A stretch of 6,529 nucleotides of DNA from Methylobacter sp. (GTDB lineage Bacteria > Pseudomonadota > Gammaproteobacteria > Methylococcales > Methylomonadaceae): NCBI GenBank assembly GCA_003158415.1, contig PMJA01000270.1, positions 1-6,529 on the forward strand, written 5' to 3'. This document shows, one piece after another, positions 1 to 5,921 of this stretch. The position numbers and the translations under genes are program-made. The notes beneath the pieces were generated by a model. That model ran no database searches. It had not been told where the DNA came from and saw nothing but the letters and a program-made list of their open reading frames with translations. The first letter of the stretch is position 1; each line of letters opens with the position of its first letter.

Positions 1-264
1 ATTGATGCGCTTCTGCACGACCGACTGGTAAGGTTTAGGGTCGTAGGTGATGGCGCTGACCTTGCCGATTTTAACGCCTGCGGCAGAAACCGGTGATTTA
101 ATCTTGAGTCCGCCGGAGTTTTCAAAACGCGCAGTAACGGTATAACCGTCCCCTTCACTAAAAGAGCTTAAATTACTGACTTGCATGGCAAGAAAAAACA
201 AGCCGATGATGCCGGAGGCGACAAAAAGTCCGACTAGCGTATCCTGGGTACTGGTGTGCTGCAT
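1..264 (-). CDS. mlaD: MlaD, MCE-domain phospholipid-binding subunit (3' part outside window)
   Basis: These are the first 88 codons of MlaD, read from the ATG at 264-262; the rest lies beyond the left edge. MlaD is the periplasmic, membrane-anchored hexameric MCE protein of the Mla transporter and forms the lipid channel above MlaE. The protein starts MQHTSTQDTLVGLFVASG. Residues about 10-30 form a single N-terminal membrane anchor. The beginning of the MCE domain follows: a YTVTARFENSGGLK stretch at about 41-54, then SPVSAAGVKIGKVSAI, the family's hallmark 'GGL..gspV...Gv.vG.V' pattern. The start is supported by GGAG (272-275 on this strand), 7 nt upstream, and by the TAATG overlap with the end of mlaE, which suggests translational coupling. 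It is normal as far as visible. MlaC and MlaB would be expected further left. The identification is firm although partial. Confidence 0.93.
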   Translation of the reverse strand, partial: MQHTSTQDTLVGLFVASGIIGLFFLAMQVSNLSSFSEGDGYTVTARFENSGGLKIKSPVSAAGVKIGKVSAITYDPKPYQSVVQKRIN

Positions 265-1046
265 TAATGGTCTCCAAACATGAGTGCGGTCAGGATAAAA
301 TCCAGACCTAAAATACTAAAAGCTGAATTGACTACGGTGCGCGTCGTCGCGCGACTCACGCCTTCCGAGGTGGGTATGGCGTCATAACCTTCAAATAAGG
401 CGATCCAGGAGGTAATAAAGCCGAACACGACACTTTTAATCACGCCATTGATGATGTCATCCCGAAAATCGATGCCTGCCTGCATCTGCCCCCAAAAAGC
501 GCCTTCATCGACACCCAGCAAACCAGAGGCTATTATTTGTCCGCCGATAATGCCGACGGCGCTGAACAATGCGGCCAGCAACGGCATGGACAGTAATCCG
601 GCTAAAAAGCGCGGTGTAATAATCCGTTTGATTGGATCCACCGCCATCATTTCCATACCGGACAGCTGTTCGGTGGCTTTCATCAGGCCGATTTCCGCCG
701 TTAAGGCCGAACCCGCCCGGCCTGCGAATAACAGCGCGGATACCACCGGCCCTAACTCCCGCACTAACGAAGCGGCCACCATAACACCCAGCGATTCTTC
801 CGCGCCAAAGTCGGACAACGTGTAATAACCCTGCAAGCTCAGAACCATACCGACAAACAGCCCGGAAACGGTGATAATCAAAAAAGACAACACGCCGACC
901 GAATACATCTGTTTAAGCAGTAAGCGGGGCCTAGCCAATACGCTGAGTATGCCGGAAATAATCTGGAGCAAAAAATAGGTCGCCCGTCCCAGTTTGGTAA
1001 AGCTGGTGCGCGTACTTTGACCCAAATATTGTAGAAATTTAATCAT
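264..1046 (-). CDS. mlaE: MlaE, permease subunit of the Mla phospholipid ABC transporter
   Basis: A 260-residue inner-membrane permease that, as a dimer with MlaF and the MlaD hexamer, passes phospholipid through the inner membrane to maintain outer-membrane lipid asymmetry. An amphipathic N-terminal stretch (about 1-45) precedes a hydrophobic segment at about 50-72 ending GLFVGMVLSLQGY. Then comes the highly conserved MlaE core: SLVRELGPVVSALLFAGRAG (about 93-112), TAEIGLMKATEQLSGMEMMA (116-135) and DPIKRIITPRF. Further membrane segments lie at about 148-178 and 200-220, and the end is LTALMFGDH, very like the E. coli protein. Its length is the family norm. The ATG at 1046 directly follows the TAA of mlaF. 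The nearest Shine-Dalgarno-like AGGA (1059-1062) is 12 nt away inside mlaF, so coupling to mlaF translation is likely. Nothing is missing or broken. Confidence 0.97.
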   Translation of the reverse strand: MIKFLQYLGQSTRTSFTKLGRATYFLLQIISGILSVLARPRLLLKQMYSVGVLSFLIITVSGLFVGMVLSLQGYYTLSDFGAEESLGVMVAASLVRELGPVVSALLFAGRAGSALTAEIGLMKATEQLSGMEMMAVDPIKRIITPRFLAGLLSMPLLAALFSAVGIIGGQIIASGLLGVDEGAFWGQMQAGIDFRDDIINGVIKSVVFGFITSWIALFEGYDAIPTSEGVSRATTRTVVNSAFSILGLDFILTALMFGDH

Positions 1047-1874
1047 TTAATAACGTTTTCCTGATGACAGCAGATCATCCACATAATCTTTTGCAGGGTA
1101 GTGAAAATGCACCGGGCCATCCGCCGCGCCGGTCATGAATTGCTGCACCCATTCGGATTCCGATTGCTGGATTTCCTGCGGAGTGCCTTCACCTGCAATT
1201 TTGCCGCCTGACAACACATAAATATAATCGGCAATCGCCGAGGTATCATGAACATCATGAGAGACAATAATACTGGTTAATCCCAAGGCATTGTTTAACG
1301 ATTTAATCAGATGCACCAACACGCCCATAGAAATAGGATCCTGGCCGGTGAATGGCTCGTCATAGAGAATCATCATTGGATCCAGCGCAATTGCCCGTGC
1401 TAAGGCGATGCGCCGGGCCATGCCGCCGGACAGCTCGTTAGGCATCAGATTGCGGGCACCTCTCAAACCTACCGCTTGCAGCTTCATTAACACCAGCGTA
1501 CGGATCATGGATTCGGAAAGCTGCGTATGTTCCCGCAACGGAAAGGCGACATTATCATAGACGTTCATGTCCGTTAATAAAGCGCCGCTTTGAAAAAGCA
1601 TGCCCAGCCGCTTGCGTAGCGTGTACAGTTCGCTCCGGCGCAACTGGTGGACATTCTGTCCGTCTACGGTGATAGTGCCCTTATCGGGATATAACTGCCC
1701 GCCGATGAGCTTTAATAACGTGGTTTTGCCTGTGCCACTAGGCCCCATAATCGCAGTGATTTTTCCGCGCTCAAAATCCAGCGAAATGTCATCAAATATG
1801 ACCGTGTCGCCGCGAGAAAACGACAAATTACGGACAGAAACTAAACTGTTTTGGGCGGAAACGCAGTTGTCCAT
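1047..1874 (-). CDS. mlaF: MlaF, ATPase subunit of the Mla phospholipid ABC transporter
   Basis: A 275-residue cytoplasmic ABC ATPase that powers MlaE. It has all expected motifs: Walker A GPSGTGKTT at 44-52, Q-loop glutamine Q95 (MLFQSGALLTDMNV), ABC signature LSGGM at 148-152, Walker B MMILYDEP at 167-174 with catalytic E173, D-loop GQDP and switch H206 (IIVSHDV). The C-terminal tail beyond about 245 (GAADGPVHFHYPAKDY) is the MlaF-specific extension that in E. coli reaches the partner MlaF subunit and MlaB. This separates it from generic ABC ATPases. It is the first gene of the operon, with mlaE starting on the next base. The ATG at 1874 is the only sensible start because family homology begins within about ten residues. 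It is preceded by a C-rich leader (GACCCCCCGC) with no Shine-Dalgarno sequence, which is unusual for the first gene of an operon. Confidence 0.97.
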   Translation of the reverse strand: MDNCVSAQNSLVSVRNLSFSRGDTVIFDDISLDFERGKITAIMGPSGTGKTTLLKLIGGQLYPDKGTITVDGQNVHQLRRSELYTLRKRLGMLFQSGALLTDMNVYDNVAFPLREHTQLSESMIRTLVLMKLQAVGLRGARNLMPNELSGGMARRIALARAIALDPMMILYDEPFTGQDPISMGVLVHLIKSLNNALGLTSIIVSHDVHDTSAIADYIYVLSGGKIAGEGTPQEIQQSESEWVQQFMTGAADGPVHFHYPAKDYVDDLLSSGKRY

Positions 1875-1914
1875 GCGGGGGGTCAGGGCTAAATAGAGCT
1901 AAACTAATCGGCAT

Positions 1915-1944
1915 ATTCTGTATGACTACTCCCTGTTTAGTCAA
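1915..1944 (-). promoter_or_regulatory. Candidate sigma70-type promoter for mlaFED
   Basis: On the minus strand, TTGACT (1939-1944; five of six matches to TTGACA) is followed after 18 nt by CAGAAT (1915-1920; four of six matches to TATAAT). This would start transcription near position 1908, leaving a leader of about 35 nt before the mlaF ATG. It is the best promoter-like pair I found upstream of mlaF. The assignment rests on matching by eye, the -10 box is weak and the spacer is 1 nt longer than ideal. I saw no convincing plus-strand promoter for yeeN in the same 263 bp gap. Confidence 0.4.
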
Positions 1945-2137
1945 TCTATTGTCGTTATTATTAAAATTTGCAGGGTGTCCGGGCGTGTGGTAATAAAGCC
2001 GCCGCTAACGGCCAGCAAAAGAAAACAGTGGCTCGCATACAGGGATTAGCGTTTGATGAGACAACTAAAAGGTTCCTTATGCCATTACTTAACGGTAAAA
2101 TCCTCGTGTTTATTTTTTTCAATGGAGTAGCAGCAAA

Positions 2138-2854
2138 ATGGGTAGAGCCTATCAAAACCGTAAAGTGTCCATGGCCAAGACGTCTGATGCCAAGGCAAAA
2201 GTCTACAGCAAATATGGTCGTGAAATATATGTGTGCGCTAAATCGGGAGGTGTCGACCCGGATGGAAACTTAGCATTACGGGGGCTAATTGATCGAGCCA
2301 AGAAAGATCAGGTGCCTACCCACGTCATTGAAAAAGCCATCGACAAAGCTAAAGGCGGCGGCGGTGAAGACTTTGCACCAGCCCGATATGAAGGTTATGG
2401 CCCCGGCGGCTGCATAGTGATTATCGACTGCCTGACCGACAACCCTAACCGTACTTTTGGTGATGTACGCCTGTGTTTTACCAAAACAAAATGTAAAATT
2501 GGTACTCAAGGCACTGTCAGCCACATGTTTGACCATACCGCTATCCTGGCGTTTAAGCATGATGACGAAGACATTGTTCTTGAGGCATTGCTGACAGCCG
2601 ATGTCGATGTGACCGATATTGAAAACGATGATGGAAAAATCACCGTCTTCACCCCCCCCGCCGACTATTTTAAGGCTAAGCAAGCCTTAGCGGATTCATT
2701 TGGCGGAATTGATTTTGATGTGGACGAAATTCAATTTCTGCCCAAAAGCTCCACGGCTATTAGCGGTGATGATCTGGTATTGTTTGAAAGGTTTTTAGGT
2801 ATGTTGGATGAGCTGGATGATGTGCAGAATGTATATCATGATGCTGAGTTTTGA
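2138..2854 (+). CDS. yeeN: YeeN-type YebC/PmpR/TACO1 family protein
   Basis: A 238-residue soluble protein of the YebC family. Members were long annotated as transcriptional regulators (PmpR). Some, including mitochondrial TACO1 and certain bacterial YebC proteins, act on translation, particularly of proline-rich stretches. The N-terminus MGRAYQNRK, the segment [15 protein letters not shown] (21-35), [22 protein letters not shown] (about 53-74), RYEGYGPGG (83-91) and the later [13 protein letters not shown] (122-134) are family hallmarks. The length and the C-terminal [12 protein letters not shown] match E. coli YeeN better than YebC. The ATG at 2138 fits because the conserved MGR start is present and GGAGT (2124-2128) lies 9 nt upstream; the internal ATG at 2171 is a poorer choice. 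The gene diverges from mlaF and its last 19 bp overlap the convergent carbonic anhydrase-like gene. A run of eight C residues lies inside it (2652-2659). Whether it acts on DNA or the ribosome cannot be read from the sequence. Confidence 0.9.
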   Translation: MGRAYQNRKVSMAKTSDAKAKVYSKYGREIYVCAKSGGVDPDGNLALRGLIDRAKKDQVPTHVIEKAIDKAKGGGGEDFAPARYEGYGPGGCIVIIDCLTDNPNRTFGDVRLCFTKTKCKIGTQGTVSHMFDHTAILAFKHDDEDIVLEALLTADVDVTDIENDDGKITVFTPPADYFKAKQALADSFGGIDFDVDEIQFLPKSSTAISGDDLVLFERFLGMLDELDDVQNVYHDAEF

Positions 2855-3399
2855 GTGCAAGCTTCTAGCGTCTTTTGCAAATACTCATTTTTTAAATGAA
2901 TATATTGCTGTGCAGAATATTCCAAAAACTCCTTTTCGGCGTCTGTTAAAGGTCTTGCCTGCTTGGCAGGCGAGCCTATATATAAATAACCGCTTTCCAG
3001 CCGTTTGCCGGATGGGACTAGAGCGCCGGCCCCCAGCATCACATAATCTTCAAGCACTGCTCCATCCAATATGATTGCGCCTATGCCGATCAGGCAATAA
3101 TCGCCTACGGTGCAGGCATGCACCACCGCTTTATGTCCAATAGTCACGCCTTTGCCTATGGTTAATGGCTGGCCTTGGGGCGAAAACTTGCCCGCATGAG
3201 ATACATGCAGTACGGAACCATCCTGAACATTGGTGCCGTCGCCGATTTTTATGCTTTCGACATCGCCTCTGACTACGGTTGCAGGCCAGATGGATACGTC
3301 ATTGCCCAGGGTCACATCACCAATGACCACGGCGCTGTCATCAATAAAAACGGCTGTGCCGATTTTGGGCTGCTTATGGTTAAATGATCTAATTGTCAC
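2836..3399 (-). CDS. yrdA: Gamma-class carbonic anhydrase-like protein (YrdA-type)
   Basis: A 187-residue left-handed parallel beta-helix protein of the hexapeptide-repeat, gamma-carbonic anhydrase family, expected to be a cytoplasmic homotrimer with a metal at each subunit interface. Numbering from the GTG at 3399, it carries R44-x-D46 (VVRGDVES), Q59 (NVQDGS) and three histidine ligands, H65 (VLHVSH), H89 (GHKAVV) and H94 (HACTVG). Their order and spacing match the family. It lacks an extended acidic proton-shuttle loop, as in YrdA, so real carbonic anhydrase activity is uncertain; many such proteins show little or none. The ending [18 protein letters not shown] also matches YrdA closely. 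I prefer this GTG over the in-frame GTG at 3450 because AGGA lies 8 nt upstream, the length matches the family, and the 17 extra residues are unlike the family. The 3' end overlaps yeeN by 19 bp on the opposite strand. Confidence 0.9.
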   Translation of the reverse strand: MTIRSFNHKQPKIGTAVFIDDSAVVIGDVTLGNDVSIWPATVVRGDVESIKIGDGTNVQDGSVLHVSHAGKFSPQGQPLTIGKGVTIGHKAVVHACTVGDYCLIGIGAIILDGAVLEDYVMLGAGALVPSGKRLESGYLYIGSPAKQARPLTDAEKEFLEYSAQQYIHLKNEYLQKTLEACTQNSAS

Positions 3400-3407
3400 G
3401 ATGTACG

Positions 3408-3411
3408 TCCT
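3408..3411 (-). promoter_or_regulatory. Ribosome binding site deciding the yrdA-like start
   Basis: AGGA on the minus strand (TCCT on plus) sits 8 nt before the GTG at 3399. No comparable purine-rich site precedes the upstream in-frame GTG at 3450, whose leader is AT-rich and contains the inverted repeat of the divergent promoter. This is the main reason for the shorter gene model. Confidence 0.65.
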
Positions 3412-3443
3412 GATTTTTAACGCAGATGAAAAGAAACGGAATA

Positions 3444-3472
3444 TTGACACAAAATCACTTTTTAGTGATAGT
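3444..3472 (+). promoter_or_regulatory. Candidate sigma70 promoter with palindromic spacer for the peptidase gene
   Basis: A perfect TTGACA (3444-3449) is followed after exactly 17 nt by GATAGT (3467-3472; four of six matches to TATAAT). This places a transcription start near 3479 and the gene's ATG at 3508. The spacer and first -10 bases hold a perfect inverted repeat, ATCACT-TTTT-AGTGAT (3454-3469). An inverted repeat in that position could be an operator for a dimeric repressor or activator, though its AT-richness leaves chance as an option. The region is shared with the divergent carbonic anhydrase-like gene, for which I could not identify a clear promoter. Confidence 0.5.
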
Positions 3473-3507
3473 TAAATCATAAAAATCAGGTAACACTAAG
3501 GTACAGC

Positions 3508-4209
3508 ATGAATGTCATACAAGGAGTCGGCTTTGTTGCCGAACTCATCCGATCCTCCAAAAGAAAAACCGCCGCTATCAAAATACAAAAAGGCGAAGTA
3601 TTCGTTATGGTTCCCGAAGGTTTGGCCTTGGCCGCCATTGAATCTTTAGTGGCTAAAAAAAGCCGTTGGATCAAGGAAAAACTGGCCATCCAGCAGCAAA
3701 TAATGACCATTAAGCCCAAGGCGTTTGTTGCAGGGGAAAGCTTTTCCTACCTGGATAAAAGTCATCCGTTAAAAATCGTAGCGGGACGTTACCCGGTGAT
3801 TAAGCTGCATCAGGATGAACTGGTGGTTTCAGTCCGCGATGTAGCTGCGGATAACACACCGGTCATTAAACAGTTGCTGATTAAGTGGTATAAGCTGCGG
3901 GCCGAATCCGAGTTAACCGACAAAACTTTGCGCTATGCCGCGATTATCGGGGTTAAGCCGACATCCGTCACCATTAAAGCGTTTAAAGCCCGATGGGGCA
4001 GTTGCAGCATTACTGGCGGCATACAATACAACTGGAGGATTATTATCGCACCGGACAGAATCGTTAATTATGTGGTTATCCATGAGCTATGTCATATCCT
4101 GCATCACAACCATTCCCCCGCATTCTGGAAAGCCGTTGAACGGTATTGTCATGATTACCGAGACTGCGGTGCATGGTTGAAAATGAATGGCGTCCGTTTG
4201 GAGATTTAA
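3508..4209 (+). CDS. YgjP/DUF45-type M48-like zinc metallopeptidase
   Basis: A 233-residue soluble protein with no signal peptide or membrane segment. The C-terminal half carries the YgjP-like (DUF45, PF01863) metallopeptidase core. RWGSCS at 162-167 precedes a GGIQYNWRIIIAPDRIVNYV segment. The zinc-binding HELCH motif at 192-196 has metal ligands H192 and H196 and catalytic E193. A downstream H202 in NHSPAFW is the likely third ligand. The tail DYRDCGAWLKMNG is also typical. The N-terminal part (about 10-110), with IRSSKRKTAAIKIQKG and a basic helix KKSRWIKEKL, matches the family's usual N-terminal beta-rich region. Full length makes it a complete, probably active enzyme, but substrates of this family are largely unknown. 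The ATG has AAGG (3498-3501) 6 nt upstream. It stands alone: divergent from the carbonic anhydrase-like gene and convergent, with a 6 bp gap, with the small membrane protein gene. No restriction-modification genes, a frequent neighbour of related proteins, are visible. Confidence 0.88.
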   Translation: MNVIQGVGFVAELIRSSKRKTAAIKIQKGEVFVMVPEGLALAAIESLVAKKSRWIKEKLAIQQQIMTIKPKAFVAGESFSYLDKSHPLKIVAGRYPVIKLHQDELVVSVRDVAADNTPVIKQLLIKWYKLRAESELTDKTLRYAAIIGVKPTSVTIKAFKARWGSCSITGGIQYNWRIIIAPDRIVNYVVIHELCHILHHNHSPAFWKAVERYCHDYRDCGAWLKMNGVRLEI

Positions 4210-4215
4210 TTCAGG

Positions 4216-4563
4216 TCAGTCTCTCAATGACATCAGCGCGATGAACAGAAAAATAATAAGCAGTATCGGCCAGAAAAAAGGCATGACAACGGCAATGCCG
4301 AGCAAGGCAATAAATGTGGCGACCATAAATAGGAGCGCTCCCGCGCCTAAAAACACTAACGCCATCAGCATGCCGGTGATGAGCATAATCACTAAGAATG
4401 TAGGGATCGCGGCAAAGCGGACTAACGGGCTTGCGACCGGTTGCCCATTCATCATGATACTGAATTGGCCTACGTCGGGATGGAATAAATAGCTTAAAAT
4501 GCCTATGAACAGCCCCACGATAAGCACTTTGGTTATCAGGTTATGGTTGCGTTGTGGTTTCAT
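4216..4563 (-). CDS. Small hydrophobic membrane protein, unrecognised
   Basis: A 115-residue protein that I do not recognise. A short basic N-terminus (MKPQRNHN) leads into a first membrane segment at about 10-27. A roughly 20-residue polar stretch follows (HPDVGQFSIMMNGQPVASPL), and then a long hydrophobic block from about 49 to 111 that could form two or three more membrane passes, interrupted by prolines near 95 and 99. The tail is MSLRD. The positive N-terminus suggests it begins in the cytoplasm. I chose the ATG at 4563 because AAGG (4569-4572) lies 5 nt upstream; the frame is open to a GTG at 4599 but that has no ribosome binding site and falls in a short tandem repeat. It lies 86 bp downstream of the MgtC/DUF4010 gene on the same strand and may be co-transcribed. 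Function unknown. Confidence 0.72.
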   Translation of the reverse strand: MKPQRNHNLITKVLIVGLFIGILSYLFHPDVGQFSIMMNGQPVASPLVRFAAIPTFLVIMLITGMLMALVFLGAGALLFMVATFIALLGIAVVMPFFWPILLIIFLFIALMSLRD

Positions 4564-4568
4564 AGTTA

Positions 4569-4572
4569 CCTT
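4569..4572 (-). promoter_or_regulatory. Ribosome binding site deciding the small membrane protein start
   Basis: AAGG on the minus strand (CCTT on plus), 5 nt before the ATG at 4563, supports the 115-residue model over the longer open frame from GTG 4599. Confidence 0.6.
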
Positions 4573-4597
4573 GATGACGAATATTAATTTTATCGCC

Positions 4598-4613
4598 ACA
4601 GATTAACAGATTA
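4598..4613. repeat. Two perfect tandem copies of ACAGATTA
   Basis: The octamer ACAGATTA occurs twice back to back in the 86 bp AT-rich gap between the MgtC/DUF4010 gene and the small membrane protein gene, followed by TCAG. A loosely similar AACGCAGATGAA occurs at 3419-3430 in the other intergenic region. These look like short remnants of a degenerate intergenic repeat; no mobile element is attached. Confidence 0.5.
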
Positions 4614-4649
4614 TCAGTAACTTTTTATGTAATAACAAAAAATGAAAAG

Positions 4650-5921
4650 TTACCAGGCATATTTGTAGGCATACAAAATTGAGATGACAAACAAGAATAT
4701 TAGCCAGACTGCTGCCAATAGGACTGAACGGTTTCTTGCCAATGCCACGGCATAAGCTGCTTTTAGCAAATTATTACTGCCGCTGGCCAATATGACGGCG
4801 GAGACTATGGTTGTATCGGGTACGATAAATTTGCCGCTGAGCAATGACAGGATAAACGGGTCTATATCCGTGAAACCGACAATGACGGCTAGCGATTTAA
4901 GGCCGTGGCTACCGTAGTTACTGGTTATATATTGGGTCAGGAACGCAAACAGTATAAACAATAAGGCAAAAATAATGGCTGTGGATAATTCCAGCGGATG
5001 TTTTACTTCGCTGACATCGTGTAATTCAGGCGCATGATTTTTAATGGTGAGCAAACCGATGATGGTTGCTATGGATAACAAAATGATGATGATAAAAGGC
5101 GTTAATAACTGTAGCGCCACCTTCCAGTCAAACATAAAAATAATCGCCAGCAACCTGACGTACATCATGATGGTCGCCATAATCAGCGCCGACGATACCG
5201 TGCGCCCGGATACGCTAGTCAGATCATGAGCGCGGCGTCCGATCACCACCGTTGCCGCCGTACTGGAATAAAGGCCCCCCAGCAGTCCGGTAATTAACAG
5301 GCTGCGGCTTTTGAAAAAATAACTGTTAGCCAGATAACTCAGGTAAGAAAAACCGGAGACGATGATAACCGCCAGCCATACCCGGTAATAAGTGACCGGC
5401 AGCATCGGCGAAACGGCTTGATCGGGCAATAGCGGCAAAATAACGCCGGAAATAATCAGAAACTTGGCCAGGGTGACGATTTCTTCATTGGCGAGCTGAT
5501 CGGAAATGCGATGAATCAGCGGCTTTTCACCCAGCAGCAAAATCAGTACTACAATAAACAGTACCAGAAACCAGCTGGGAAACAGGCTGGCGATGGGGCC
5601 TATCAAATAAATCAACAGCGCAAATAAGGTGCTGAACAGTGAAAAAGACCTTTCCGCCGAGAGTCGCCAGTAAAAAACCAGCAGCAGGGCGCCCAGCAAC
5701 AACAAACCGGCGGCAAACAACAGGCGGCTGGCATCCAGTGTATAAAGGATAAAACCCAATATACCGATCAGAACAAAGGTGCGCGTACTGCCGAAATGCA
5801 GTTTATAATCATTGGCATAGTGGTAGCTGCGAAACTCAAGACCAACCACAAAAGAAAAGGCCACAGTCGTGACAAATTGAACTAGCAGGGGCGGGATGCC
5901 GCTGTAAAATTCCATTATCAT
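4650..5921 (-). CDS. MgtC/SapB family membrane protein with DUF4010 domain
   Basis: A 423-residue polytopic inner-membrane protein with roughly twelve hydrophobic segments. The N-terminal part (about 15-130) is MgtC/SapB-like: FSFVVGLEFRSY at 22-33 and FGSTRTFVLIGILGFI at 43-58 correspond to the family's 'GLERE...RTf.L..llG' pattern. The C-terminal part (about 190-420) is DUF4010, with TGLLGGLYSSTAATVVIGRR at 211-230, GFTDIDPFILSL at 349-360 and SNNLLKAAYAVALARNRS at 382-399. MgtC itself affects Mg2+ limitation responses and F1Fo ATP synthase in pathogens. The role of the long DUF4010 form is not established, so no transport substrate is claimed. The ATG at 5921 overlaps the stop of the upstream TVP38-type gene as ATGA, and no Shine-Dalgarno is seen, pointing to coupled translation. 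The ATG two codons later (5915) is an alternative. Length and motifs indicate an intact gene. Confidence 0.88.
   Translation of the reverse strand: MIMEFYSGIPPLLVQFVTTVAFSFVVGLEFRSYHYANDYKLHFGSTRTFVLIGILGFILYTLDASRLLFAAGLLLLGALLLVFYWRLSAERSFSLFSTLFALLIYLIGPIASLFPSWFLVLFIVVLILLLGEKPLIHRISDQLANEEIVTLAKFLIISGVILPLLPDQAVSPMLPVTYYRVWLAVIIVSGFSYLSYLANSYFFKSRSLLITGLLGGLYSSTAATVVIGRRAHDLTSVSGRTVSSALIMATIMMYVRLLAIIFMFDWKVALQLLTPFIIIILLSIATIIGLLTIKNHAPELHDVSEVKHPLELSTAIIFALLFILFAFLTQYITSNYGSHGLKSLAVIVGFTDIDPFILSLLSGKFIVPDTTIVSAVILASGSNNLLKAAYAVALARNRSVLLAAVWLIFLFVISILYAYKYAW

Noticed and set aside
448..825. 125-codon plus-strand open frame opposite mlaE
   Set aside because: It is antisense to the highly conserved MlaE core, is serine/proline-rich low-complexity, and has no sign of selection or a start signal.
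2053..2101. Possible yeeN promoter elements (TTGATG at 2053, TAAAAT at 2096)
   Set aside because: Neither box has an acceptable partner at 16-18 nt, so no promoter could be supported.
1961..2155. 64-codon minus-strand open frame in the same gap
   Set aside because: It starts inside yeeN on the opposite strand, has no ribosome binding site or family resemblance, and looks like a chance frame.
1968..2273. 101-codon plus-strand open frame in the mlaF-yeeN gap
   Set aside because: It begins with a rare start, has no ribosome binding site, shows no recognisable domain and runs out of frame into the well-supported yeeN gene.
2957..2971. GCCTGC-TTG-GCAGGC perfect hairpin as a possible terminator
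   Set aside because: It lies inside the coding sequence for the conserved SPAKQAR segment of the carbonic anhydrase-like protein and has no T-tract on either side, so it is better explained as codon content.
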